From contig NZ_BAFB01000190.1 in NCBI RefSeq assembly GCF_000248075.1, positions 1 to 37,056 of the forward strand: a stretch of DNA of 37,056 nt. The letters are read 5' to 3'. The notes beneath the pieces are model-generated. The model ran no database searches and was not told the DNA's origin. It saw only the letters and a list, made by a program, of their open reading frames with translations. A program made the translations under genes and the position numbers. Origin of the DNA: Gordonia otitidis NBRC 100426. Lineage in GTDB: Bacteria > Actinomycetota > Actinomycetes > Mycobacteriales > Mycobacteriaceae. This document shows positions 8,201 through 15,855 of this stretch, in pieces. Within the stretch, counting starts at the first letter, position 1. The number at the start of each line of letters is the position of its first letter.

Positions 8201-9370
8201 ATGCACTTGAAGTTCGATTCAGATGAACAGAAGTTCCGCGAAGAACTCCAGAGCTTCTTCACGACGAAGATCCCCGAGGAGATCCGTCAGCGTGCAGCAG
8301 CAGGCACGCTGAACCTGCCCGACGACATCGTCACCACACAGCGCATTCTCAACGCCGATGGCCTGGCGACGCCGGGCTGGCCGAAGGAGTGGGGTGGCCG
8401 TGACTGGTCCCCCATCCAGCGCAACATCTACCACGATCAGCTCAGCCTGAACTTCGTCCCCGATCCGCTGACGTTCAACGTCAACATGGTGGGCCCGGTC
8501 ATCGCGACGTTCGGTTCACAGGAAATCAAGGAGCGGTTCCTCCCGGCGACGGCCAACCTCGACATCTGGTGGTGTCAGGGCTTCTCCGAGCCCGAGGCGG
8601 GCTCCGACCTCGCGTCGCTGAAGACCAGGGCGGTGCGCGACGGCGACCACTACATCGTCAACGGTCAGAAGACGTGGACCACCCTCGGGCAGTACGCCGA
8701 CTGGATATTCTGCCTCGTCCGCACCAACCCTGACGTGAAGAAGCAGGCAGGCATCAGCTTCCTGCTCATCGACCTCGACACCCCGGGAATCGAGATGCGC
8801 CCGATCAAGCTGATCGACGGCAGCGTCGAGGTCAACGAGGTGTTCTTCAACGACGTCAAGGTGCCCGTCGAGAACCTCGTCGGCGAGGAGAATGCGGGCT
8901 GGACCTACGCCAAGTTCCTCCTCGGCAACGAGCGCACCGGCATCGCACGCGTCGGCTGGACCAAGACCAAGCTCGCCGAGGCCAAGAAACTCGCCGCCGC
9001 GACGAAGACCGCGAACGGCACTCTGCTCGAGGACCCGCTGTTCGCGGCACGCCTGGCAGAACTCGAGACCGAACTGCTCGCACTCGAGGTCACCCAGTTG
9101 CGCGTCGTCGCCGGTTCGGCAGACGGCAAGCCCAACCCGATCTCGTCGCTGGTCAAGTTGCGCGGCAGCGAACTGCAGCAGTCGGCGACGGAGTTGCTCG
9201 CCGACGTCGCGGGTGCGCGCGGCCTTGCCGTCGACGCACCCGGCGTCGGGACACCGGAATGGGCCCAGCTCGCCGTACCCGAGTACCTCAACTACCGCAA
9301 GGTCACCATCTACGGAGGGTCGTCGGAGGTACAGCGCAGCATCATCTCGTCGTCGATCCTCGGCCTGTAG
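8201..9370 (+). CDS. Acyl-CoA dehydrogenase, heteromeric-type subunit 1
   Basis: A 389-residue acyl-CoA dehydrogenase. It introduces an alpha-beta double bond into an acyl-CoA, passing electrons from FAD to electron-transfer flavoprotein. FAD/substrate-contact segments visible are WWCQGFSEPEAGSDLASLKTR, NGQKTWTTLGQYADW and, near the end, IYGGSSEVQRSII. The start at 8201 is the first ATG after the hairpin; the open frame upstream overlaps the acyltransferase gene. Only a weak AAAGGG lies ahead. A second, shorter dehydrogenase gene follows after 28 bases. Pairs like this (FadE17/18- or FadE26/27-like in M. tuberculosis) form alpha2beta2 enzymes that act on bulky acyl-CoAs such as steroid side chains. 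The pairing is inferred from adjacency and the substrate is unknown. Confidence 0.92.
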   Translation: MHLKFDSDEQKFREELQSFFTTKIPEEIRQRAAAGTLNLPDDIVTTQRILNADGLATPGWPKEWGGRDWSPIQRNIYHDQLSLNFVPDPLTFNVNMVGPVIATFGSQEIKERFLPATANLDIWWCQGFSEPEAGSDLASLKTRAVRDGDHYIVNGQKTWTTLGQYADWIFCLVRTNPDVKKQAGISFLLIDLDTPGIEMRPIKLIDGSVEVNEVFFNDVKVPVENLVGEENAGWTYAKFLLGNERTGIARVGWTKTKLAEAKKLAAATKTANGTLLEDPLFAARLAELETELLALEVTQLRVVAGSADGKPNPISSLVKLRGSELQQSATELLADVAGARGLAVDAPGVGTPEWAQLAVPEYLNYRKVTIYGGSSEVQRSIISSSILGL

Positions 9371-9398
9371 TCGGCCCAGCAGAACCTGGAGTAACACA

Positions 9399-10523
9399 AT
9401 GGATTTCGAGCTCACCGAAGAGCAGGCACTGCTGCGCGACACCGTCCGCAGCGTGTTCAAGAGTTATGACATCGAGAAGATCCGCGCGGTCTCGGAGACC
9501 GAGAGCGGATGGTCGCCCTCGATCTGGGCGTCGCTCGCCGAGATCGGCATTCTCGGGCTGCCGTTCAGCGAGGATGCCGGCGGAACGGGCGCGGGACCGG
9601 TCGAGGTCAGTTCACTGATGGGCGAGATAGGGCGGAGTCTTGCGCCGGAGCCTGTCCTGTACGGCGCGCTGCTTCCTGGTGTCGTCATCGACCGCGTCGC
9701 GTCGGGTGATCGCCGGACCAGTCTGCTGACCGAGGTGTCGGAGGGAAGACTGCTGCTCGGATATGCACACGCCGAGCCCGAAGATCGTTGGCCCGCAGCC
9801 GGGGTCACCACCACGGCGACCGGCGCGAGCGACGGAGTCACCCTCGAGGGCGTCAAGTATCCCGTCCTCGCGGGCGACGTGGCACAGAAGTTCGTGGTCA
9901 GCGCCCGACGTCAGGACGGAACCGTCGGACTGTTCCTCGCCGACGCCGACGCGTCCGGGGTGACTGTCGACGGTTTCCGCACCTACGACGATCGTCGTGG
10001 CGCGCGGGTCACGTTCGCGGGCACCCCAGCCGTCGAACTCGCCGACGGTGACCAGTCCGCTGCGCTCTCCTATGCGGAGATCTTCACGCAGACCGCCCAG
10101 TGCGCCGAGGCCGTGGGCGCGATGGAGCGTGCAATGGAACTGACGACCGACTACCTCAAGTCACGCAAGCAGTTCGGGGTTCCACTCAAGACGTTCCAGA
10201 CGCTCACACAGCGTGCGTCGGACGTGTACGTGGCACTCGAGTTGGCGCGCAGCATGAGTTTGTACGCGACGGCATCACTGAACGACGGTGTCGACGATCC
10301 GTCGGTCTACAGCCGTGCGAAGCTCCAGATCTGCCGCTCCGCACGCAAGGTCGGCCAGGAGGCCATCCAGATGCACGGCGGCATCGGCATGACCGCGGAA
10401 TACCCTGTGGGACATTACGTCGCACGTCTCACTGCGATATCACGCACGCTCGGCGACGCCGACGAACACGTCAGCGCTCTCGCGAGCAGGCTCGGCGAGT
10501 ACGAGATGGTGACGGTCAACTGA
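9399..10523 (+). CDS. Acyl-CoA dehydrogenase, heteromeric-type subunit 2
   Basis: A 374-residue partner dehydrogenase starting at the ATG at 9399, with GGAG seven bases ahead. The N-terminal helical domain (FELTEEQALLRDTVRSVF, LGLPFSEDAGGTG) and the C-terminal helical domain (YLKSRKQFGVPLKTFQTLTQRASD, QMHGGIGMTAEYPVGHY) are clear. The middle beta domain is shortened and divergent, with no good match to the TEPxAGSD flavin segment that subunit 1 retains. That unequal division of sites between two adjacent subunits is what is known for heterotetrameric mycobacterial FadE pairs. The gene probably shares one transcript with the upstream gene, which ends in two consecutive hairpins. Confidence 0.9.
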   Translation: MDFELTEEQALLRDTVRSVFKSYDIEKIRAVSETESGWSPSIWASLAEIGILGLPFSEDAGGTGAGPVEVSSLMGEIGRSLAPEPVLYGALLPGVVIDRVASGDRRTSLLTEVSEGRLLLGYAHAEPEDRWPAAGVTTTATGASDGVTLEGVKYPVLAGDVAQKFVVSARRQDGTVGLFLADADASGVTVDGFRTYDDRRGARVTFAGTPAVELADGDQSAALSYAEIFTQTAQCAEAVGAMERAMELTTDYLKSRKQFGVPLKTFQTLTQRASDVYVALELARSMSLYATASLNDGVDDPSVYSRAKLQICRSARKVGQEAIQMHGGIGMTAEYPVGHYVARLTAISRTLGDADEHVSALASRLGEYEMVTVN

Positions 10524-10533
10524 GCTGACCGTC
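10511..10533 (+). terminator. First of two tandem hairpins after the dehydrogenase pair
   Basis: An 8-base stem GACGGTCA/TGACCGTC with a 7-base loop that contains the stop codon of the second dehydrogenase gene. A second, much stronger hairpin follows 14 bases later. Confidence 0.4.
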
Positions 10534-10547
10534 AGAGCGTGGCGGCG

Positions 10548-10581
10548 TGGGGGTTCACCGACTCGAGTCGGTGAGCCCCCA
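10548..10581. terminator. 34-base near-perfect palindrome between convergent genes
   Basis: A 17-base-pair stem with no loop on paper and one G-T pair (10554/10575), centred at 10564/10565. It lies between the dehydrogenase pair and the convergent monooxygenase gene, and it overlaps the latter's stop codon (10555-10557). It is probably a bidirectional terminator. Confidence 0.7.
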
Positions 10582-11706
10582 TTCTGCTGCCAGGAGCTGG
10601 TGGGAGCGCAGCCTGTCCTCGAGATCGTATGTGACACTAGTGATCACCAGTTCATCGGCGCCGGTCACCCGGGCCAGTGTGTCGAGCCGTTCGGCGACCG
10701 TCGACGGCGATCCGACGAACTGGGTGCGGATCCGGTCGTCGACAACAGCGCGTTGTTCGGCCGTGAGCGGCGACGCTGTCGTCGGATCGAGATAGGGCTG
10801 CGCCCCGCGACCGGTGCGGATGTCGTGCACCCAGTGGCCGTAGGTAGACGCGAGATGTGTTGCCGCCGAGTCGTTGTCAGCGACGACCACGTCGGCGGAC
10901 ACCACCACGTACGGCCGCGACAGCCGCCCCGAAGGCCGGAAATGCGCACGATAGGCATCGACGGCCTCGAGAACGGTTGCGGGACTCACGTGATAGTTCG
11001 CGACGAACGGCAGCCCCTCGGCACCGGCGACCTGGGCGCTCTGGCCCTTGCTACTGCCGAACACCCAGACCTGCACGTCGGCCTCCTCCCCGGGCACTGC
11101 ATGCAATTCGACGTCGCCGACGCGAAGTCCGCCGTCGAGGAATGCCAGGACGTCGCAAACCGCGTCACCGAAATCGGGTTGGATCGCACCGTCGAACTCC
11201 AGCGCTGCTGCAGTGGCACCGATCAGGGGCGACGAGAGTACCTCCGCGGCGGCGAACGGCTGCGGAAGGAGTAGCCCGTCGACGACACGTTCAGGCTCCG
11301 CGGATGGCCGCTGCGCCGTGGGTGTGCGTGCGGCGTCGAGCAATTCGGTACGACGCTGCCCCGAGCGGCCGAGTCCGAGATCGAGGCGGCCGGGAAAGAC
11401 GGCGTCGACGGTCCCGAAGGCCTCGACGACCGATGCCTTGCTGTGATGACCGAGTTGGACCGCTGCGCTACCCACCCGGATCGACTGCGTCGCGGCAGCG
11501 ACCAGTGCTATCAGGGTGGCAGTCGACGACGAACCCACCGCGACGAAATGGTGCTCGGCGAGCCAGAAGCGCCGATAGCCCCATTCCTCGACCGCGCGTG
11601 CGAGTGCGATGCTGTTGCGGATCGCCTCCACGGGCGACGAGCCCGCGCTGATCGGGGCGAGGTCGAGGACCGAGAGCGGCAGCGGCGCAGCCCGTCCCGT
11701 GCTCAT
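10555..11706 (-). CDS. Luciferase-like flavin-dependent oxidoreductase (LLM class)
   Basis: A 383-residue member of the bacterial luciferase superfamily of the MsnO8-like type. It begins LPLSVLDLAPISAGSSPVEAIRNS, with EEWGYRRFWLAEHHF near residue 45, RVGSAAVQLGHHS, and FPGRLDLGLGRSG. These segments form the TIM-barrel flavin pocket. Such enzymes use FMNH2 or F420H2 and often O2 on small organic substrates. The substrate and cofactor cannot be settled here, although mycolata use F420 widely. The start overlaps the stop of a 64-codon upstream ORF by ATGA. Two further luciferase-superfamily genes run in the opposite direction immediately beyond. Confidence 0.88.
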   Translation of the reverse strand: MSTGRAAPLPLSVLDLAPISAGSSPVEAIRNSIALARAVEEWGYRRFWLAEHHFVAVGSSSTATLIALVAAATQSIRVGSAAVQLGHHSKASVVEAFGTVDAVFPGRLDLGLGRSGQRRTELLDAARTPTAQRPSAEPERVVDGLLLPQPFAAAEVLSSPLIGATAAALEFDGAIQPDFGDAVCDVLAFLDGGLRVGDVELHAVPGEEADVQVWVFGSSKGQSAQVAGAEGLPFVANYHVSPATVLEAVDAYRAHFRPSGRLSRPYVVVSADVVVADNDSAATHLASTYGHWVHDIRTGRGAQPYLDPTTASPLTAEQRAVVDDRIRTQFVGSPSTVAERLDTLARVTGADELVITSVTYDLEDRLRSHQLLAAEWGLTDSSR

Positions 11707-11897
11707 CGGCCCGTCTCGCGGGTGGACAGAGCGGTGGCACCGTCGTACCCGTGAGCGGACGTGACGCCGGAGTCATCCGACCACGCGTACATCGCAGCAG
11801 ACGATTCGGGGGTGAGACCTGCTGCTGCACGCAACAGCATCTGATGGTGCGTGTCGACCAGCTGCGACACCGCGCTCACCCTGGACAACCAACTCAT
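11703..11897 (-). CDS. Small ORF translationally coupled to the monooxygenase gene
   Basis: A 64-residue ORF starting MSWLSRVSAVSQLVDTHHQM. The ATG at 11897 is preceded by GGGAG at a five-base spacing. The stop overlaps the start of the downstream luciferase-like gene in an ATGA, the same arrangement seen for real gene pairs in this window. There is no signal peptide or membrane helix, and the product is rich in Ala and Ser. I do not recognise the family. It may be a real small protein or a coupling leader. An ATG at 11909 gives a slightly longer form. Confidence 0.45.
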   Translation of the reverse strand: MSWLSRVSAVSQLVDTHHQMLLRAAAGLTPESSAAMYAWSDDSGVTSAHGYDGATALSTRETGR

Positions 11898-12078
11898 CGT
11901 CACTCCCATGGCTTGATCCCCGACAGGTCGTCTTCCCGTCTGGTGCGGCCCAACGGTCTTCGAGCCGCGATCTCCCAGTAAGCACCCGTTCGTCGGTACG
12001 GAGAACCGTTGCACTCACGCTGATCTTTTGACCGCCGGTCGGGAAGATGTGCCGGCGACGCAGCCGTTAGGACTCCTC

Positions 12079-13284
12079 GTGAGTGATTCAACGTCGCTGT
12101 CGTTGGCCATCGGACTGCAAGGCGCTGGTCGACATCCGGCCGCATGGCGAGACCCCGAGGCGCGCCCCGACGCACTGTTCACCGCGCGATACTGGCGTGA
12201 GGCCATTGTCGCCGCCGAACGCGCCGGTGCCGACTTCGTGACCCTCGACGACGGCTTCGGGGTACGGCCTCCGCTTCCCCACGAGCTGTCGACCAGCGGT
12301 CGGCCGGTGCGGACGGACCTCGTCAACGGCAGACTCGACACCGTGCTGGTCGCGGCGCGCATCGCGCCGCTGACCACGCGGATCGGTCTCCTGCCCACCG
12401 TGACGGTCACGCACAGCGAGCCGTTCCACACGTCGAAGGCAATCGCCACGCTCGACTACGTCAGCAGCGGTCGCGCAGGAGTCCTGCTGGCCGTCGACGA
12501 CAGTCCGGACAACGTCCGGCTGTTCGGACGGCGTGATGCGGAGACGATTTCGGACAGGTCTGCGCTACACCGCGAAGCCGCCGACTACGCCGAGGTGCTC
12601 AGTCGGCTGTGGGACTCGTGGGAGGACGACGCCGAGATCCGCGACGCCTCGACCGGTCGCTTCATCGACCGGGATCGGGTGCACCACATCGACTTCGACG
12701 GCGAATTCTTCGCTGTTCGCGGGCCGTCGATCACACCGCGGCCACCGCAGGGCCGACCTCCCATCGCGGCGACGGCGTCCGCCGGCGAGCGGTCGTCGCG
12801 TGAATTCCTCGATGGCAGTGCGGACATCGGGTTCTTTCCGAATGCCGAGGACCGCGCGGCGTCCGACACGACAGCCGGTGACAGTGACCGCGAGGGTCTG
12901 CGCCGCTACGACGATCTCGTGGTGTACCTCGACGACACGCAGCAGGCGGCGTCGGACCGTCGTGCGTGTTACGACGACTGGCTCGGTGCCGAATTCGACG
13001 ACGTAACGCAGACATTCGTCGGCACCGCCACCGGACTGGCCGACCTGATCGAGGAGCGCAACGAGCTGGGGGGCCGACCGTCGGGAATCCGATTGCATCC
13101 GGCAGCGATCACCCACGATCTGGCTCGCATCGCCGACGACCTGGCGCCCGAACTCCTCCGTCGCAGCCTCGTCGTGGACGCGGCGTCGAATCCTGCAGGC
13201 CCACAAAGCCTCAGAGACCGGCAGGGACTCGTGCGCCCGGCCAACCGTTATGCACGCGCAGCCGTCGGAGGCGGTGTCCGATGA
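12079..13284 (+). CDS. Luciferase-superfamily monooxygenase (NtaA/DszA-like)
   Basis: A 401-residue flavin-dependent monooxygenase. The GTG at 12079 is chosen because AGGA lies six bases ahead and the product then begins at a conserved barrel strand (SLSLAIGLQGAG). A TTG at 12028 is the longer alternative. AERAGADFVTLDDGFG, RIGLLPTVTVTHSEPFHTSKAIATLDYVSSGR and WEDDAEIRDASTGRF..HHIDFDGEFFAVRG are hallmarks of the nitrilotriacetate/dibenzothiophene-sulfone monooxygenase branch. That branch uses FMNH2 from a separate reductase to cleave C-N or C-S bonds. No reductase gene is adjacent. The middle of the protein (about residues 255-310) is Asp/Ser-rich and more divergent than its neighbour. It overlaps the next gene by ATGA. 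Confidence 0.85.
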   Translation: MSDSTSLSLAIGLQGAGRHPAAWRDPEARPDALFTARYWREAIVAAERAGADFVTLDDGFGVRPPLPHELSTSGRPVRTDLVNGRLDTVLVAARIAPLTTRIGLLPTVTVTHSEPFHTSKAIATLDYVSSGRAGVLLAVDDSPDNVRLFGRRDAETISDRSALHREAADYAEVLSRLWDSWEDDAEIRDASTGRFIDRDRVHHIDFDGEFFAVRGPSITPRPPQGRPPIAATASAGERSSREFLDGSADIGFFPNAEDRAASDTTAGDSDREGLRRYDDLVVYLDDTQQAASDRRACYDDWLGAEFDDVTQTFVGTATGLADLIEERNELGGRPSGIRLHPAAITHDLARIADDLAPELLRRSLVVDAASNPAGPQSLRDRQGLVRPANRYARAAVGGGVR

Positions 13285-14615
13285 CCAAACAGGTTCACCT
13301 GGCAGCACATTTTCCCGGGGTCAACAACACGACCGTCTGGAGTGACCCCGCCGCCGGAAGCCACATCGACTTCTCGTCTTTCACCCACTTCGCGCAGACA
13401 GCAGAACGCGGGCTGTTCGATTTCCTCTTCCTCGCGGAGGGGCTACGACTGCGGGAACAGAACGGACAGATCTACGACCTCGACGTCGTCGGCAGACCCG
13501 ACACCTTCACGATCCTCGCGGCGGTCACCGAGCATCTCGGACTCGCGGGCACGATCAACTCGACGTTCAACGAACCCGTCGAAGTGGCACGACAATTCGC
13601 GACCCTCGACCACCTGTCCGACGGTCGAGCAGCCTGGAACGTCGTGACCTCGTGGGATGCGTTCACCGGCGAGAACTTCCGCCGAGGCGGATACCTCGCG
13701 GCTGATCAACGCTACGTGCGGGCTCGAGAGTTCCTCGAGACCGCCGTCGAGCTGTGGGGTTCGTGGGAGAACGACGACGTGATCGCCGACCGTTCGTCGG
13801 GTGAGTTCCTGCGCCGACCGCAGGCCGGGCGGTTCGCACGCGTCGACTCGCAGTTCGACGTCAGCGGGACGTTCCCTGTGCCGCGGAGCCCTCAGGGACG
13901 TCCGGTCATCTTCCAGGCGGGAGACTCCGACGAGGGGCGCGAGTTCGCCGCGGCACGCGCGGACGCGATCTTCTCGCGGCACTCCACACTCGACGAGGGC
14001 CGCACGTTCTACACCGACGTGAAACGGCGTCTCGCGGCGTACGGACGTAGCCCCGACGATCTGCTGATCCTGCCCGCGGCCACGTTCGTCGTCGGCGACA
14101 CCGACGAGGACGCGGCCCACCTCGCCCACCAGATCCGGCTCGCGCAGGTGAGCGGGCAGACCGCGATCAAGTTCCTCGAGCAGCTGTGGAATCGCGACCT
14201 GAGCAACCACGATCCCGACGGCCCCCTGCCCACCGTCGACCCCCTGCCCGGGGAGAACACCATCGCCAAGGGCCGCGCGAGTGTGCGCATCCGCGAGGAT
14301 CCCCGCGACGTCGCAGCTCGCTGGCGAGCCCTCGCGGAGTCGAAGAACCTCAGCACGCGCGAACTGATCATCGAGGTCACCGGCCGTCAGGCGTTCGTCG
14401 GATCGGCGCGCACCGTCGCGAACGAGCTCAACCGCTTCGTCCAGCACGACGCGAGCGACGGATTCATCCTGGTCCCGCACCTCACTCCGGGCGGACTCGA
14501 CCGCTTCGTCGACGAGGTGATCCCAGAGCTCCAGGACCTCGGGGTGTACCGGACCGCCTACCCCGGCGGGACACTGCGGCACAACCTCGGACTCGCCGAC
14601 GTCGTCGCGGGTTAG
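13281..14615 (+). CDS. NtaA/SnaA/DszA-family FMNH2-dependent monooxygenase
   Basis: A 444-residue enzyme of the nitrilotriacetate monooxygenase component A family. It shows the family's opening HLAAHFPGVNNTTVWSDP, then FFLAEGLR-type text (FLFLAEGLRLRE), AGTINSTFNEPVEVARQFATLDHLSDGRAAWNVVTSW, WENDDVIADRSSGEF, and the closing DGFILVPHLTPGGLDRFVDEVIPELQ. Length is normal. It oxidises a C-N or C-S containing compound with FMNH2 and O2 in the cytoplasm. The start overlaps the preceding paralogue by ATGA, so the two are one translational unit. The cluster of three luciferase-type genes suggests scavenging of an organosulfur or amine compound, but no transporter or reductase nearby identifies the substrate. 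Confidence 0.93.
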   Translation: MTKQVHLAAHFPGVNNTTVWSDPAAGSHIDFSSFTHFAQTAERGLFDFLFLAEGLRLREQNGQIYDLDVVGRPDTFTILAAVTEHLGLAGTINSTFNEPVEVARQFATLDHLSDGRAAWNVVTSWDAFTGENFRRGGYLAADQRYVRAREFLETAVELWGSWENDDVIADRSSGEFLRRPQAGRFARVDSQFDVSGTFPVPRSPQGRPVIFQAGDSDEGREFAAARADAIFSRHSTLDEGRTFYTDVKRRLAAYGRSPDDLLILPAATFVVGDTDEDAAHLAHQIRLAQVSGQTAIKFLEQLWNRDLSNHDPDGPLPTVDPLPGENTIAKGRASVRIREDPRDVAARWRALAESKNLSTRELIIEVTGRQAFVGSARTVANELNRFVQHDASDGFILVPHLTPGGLDRFVDEVIPELQDLGVYRTAYPGGTLRHNLGLADVVAG

Positions 14616-14693
14616 GGTTCTCGTGGGTGTCGCGCCCGCGTGCACCTCTGAGTACCTCACCGACCACGCGTCGGCGACGAGGGGAGATCACAG

Positions 14694-15125
14694 GTGGACG
14701 CAGTGTTCGGCGACAATCTGGCCTGGGGCGCGTCGTTCAGCATCATGGGTGTTGCCCTGCTGGTCGTCGGTTTCGGCGCCCTCGATCTGGTGACACCGGG
14801 GCGGCTTCGGCAGCTCGTCTGGGTGGACAACAACCGCAACGCGATGATCCTCACGACGTCGATGGTCGTCGGTATCTCGTTCGTCCTCGTCGCGTCCGTC
14901 GTCGACACCGCAGGCATGGTGCTGTGGAAGGCACTCCTCTACTCGCTCGCCTACGTGGTGCTGACCATCGCGGTGATGATGTGGTCGTTCGTACTGATCG
15001 ACTGGCTCACCCCCGGCAAGCTCGGGACGATCCTCCTCGAGAACGACACACATCCGGCGGGCTGGATCTCGGCGGCGGTCTTCGTCGGCGTTGCTGCGGT
15101 GTTCGGCACCGTGCTGATCGTGTGA
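14694..15125 (+). CDS. DUF350 family membrane protein
   Basis: A 143-residue protein with four predicted membrane helices in two repeated pairs: SFSIMGVALLVVGFGALDLVTPG..., then a second half ending in VLIDWLTPGKLGTILLE and a last helix. The DLxTPG motif appears once in each half (DLVTPGRLRQL and DWLTPGKLGTI), the internal repeat typical of DUF350 (YjfL-like). The GTG start has GGGGAG seven bases ahead. The function of the family is not established; it is often found beside spermidine-synthase-like proteins, none of which is here. The gene stands alone on the plus strand, 78 bases after the monooxygenase pair. Confidence 0.88.
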   Translation: MDAVFGDNLAWGASFSIMGVALLVVGFGALDLVTPGRLRQLVWVDNNRNAMILTTSMVVGISFVLVASVVDTAGMVLWKALLYSLAYVVLTIAVMMWSFVLIDWLTPGKLGTILLENDTHPAGWISAAVFVGVAAVFGTVLIV

Positions 15126-15130
15126 GCGCT

Positions 15131-15162
15131 TATTGACTGTCCGACAATAGGCGTTCTAGGGT
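15131..15162 (+). promoter_or_regulatory. Probable promoter and palindromic site of the SRPBCC gene
   Basis: TTGACT (15133-15138) and TAGGGT (15157-15162) are 18 bases apart, a good actinobacterial housekeeping promoter. A partial palindrome with arms TATTG/CAATA (15131-15149) overlaps the -35 element and could be an operator. The start codon follows about 70 bases later. Confidence 0.5.
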
Positions 15163-15232
15163 GATGCAGACCTGTGACCGGCGACACCGTCGACCGGTCT
15201 TCTCTGCCGCCACCACAGAACCCGGGGGAACC

Positions 15233-15712
15233 ATGACCGCCGCACTGCTCGAAGAGTCCATCGACGTCGACGCGACGCCAGCTCAGGTCTGGGCGGTGAT
15301 CTCCGACCTCGCCCGCATGGGCGAGTGGAGCCCGCAGTGCGCAAAGATGTTCATCCTCGGCGGCCAGGTCAAGCTCGGCACCCGCACCATCAACATCAAC
15401 CGTCGCGGACCGCTCGTCTGGCCGACGACGGCGAAGGTCGTGCGGTTCGCACCGAATCAGGAGATCGGGTTCCGCGTCGCCGAGAACCACACGGTGTGGA
15501 GCTACACCATCGAACCGAACAAGGCCGGCGGCGTGACGGTGACCGAGCGTCGGGAAGCTGCGGGCGGGAAGACAACCAAGGTGTCGTCCACCCTGGTCGA
15601 CGCCGTGTTCGGCGGGGCCGACTCGTTCGAGGAAGAACTCAAGGTCGGAATGGCCGAGACGCTAGGCAAGATCAAGCGCGCGGCCGAGTCGAGCTCCGTG
15701 CGGGCTGCCTGA
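15233..15712 (+). CDS. SRPBCC (START/polyketide-cyclase-like) family protein
   Basis: A 159-residue protein. The ATG at 15233 has a GGGGGAA ribosome site directly ahead. It begins with the family's typical beta strand and helix, LLEESIDVDATPAQVWAVISDLARMGEWSPQC. The helix-grip fold continues through GTRTININRRGPLVWPTTAKVVRFAPNQEIGFRV and ends in a long helix (FEEELKVGMAETLGKIKRAAES). Members bind hydrophobic ligands in a cavity and may be carriers, cyclases or stress proteins, and no catalytic residues can be assigned. It converges on a HAD phosphatase gene, and the gap is filled by a repeat array. Confidence 0.88.
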   Translation: MTAALLEESIDVDATPAQVWAVISDLARMGEWSPQCAKMFILGGQVKLGTRTININRRGPLVWPTTAKVVRFAPNQEIGFRVAENHTVWSYTIEPNKAGGVTVTERREAAGGKTTKVSSTLVDAVFGGADSFEEELKVGMAETLGKIKRAAESSSVRAA

Positions 15713-15714
15713 CC

Positions 15715-15853
15715 CGCACAGTCGGCGACCAGAAGCGCACAGTCGACGACCAGAAGCGCACAGTCGGCGGGGTCACTCGTCGAGTGGGCGCCCCCTGGCG
15801 TCGACTGTGCACTCCCTGGCGTCGAGTGGGCGCCCCCTGGCGTCGACTGTGCA
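15715..15853. repeat. 21-base-period repeat array between convergent genes
   Basis: Two blocks. On the left, two and a half units begin CGCACAGTCGRCG (15715-15735, 15736-15756, 15757-15769). On the right, four units keep the same 21-base period and contain CCCTGGCGTCGA, alternating between a GAGTGGGCGCC form and a GACTGTGCACT form (from 15779 to 15853). The right block contains the reverse complement of the left core (CGTCGACTGTGC against GCACAGTCGACG), so the array can fold into long hairpins. It begins just after one stop codon and ends at the other. Confidence 0.8.
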
Positions 15854-15855
15854 CC

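Noticed and set aside
15715..15853. The repeat array as a possible CRISPR
   Set aside because: There are no unique spacers between the units, the period is only 21 bases, the units occur in both orientations, and no cas genes are nearby.
15672..15854. 60-residue minus-strand ORF with repeated TVRFW and RRQGAPT text
   Set aside because: It is the translation of the 21-base repeat array with no ribosome site. The period being a multiple of three explains why it stays open.
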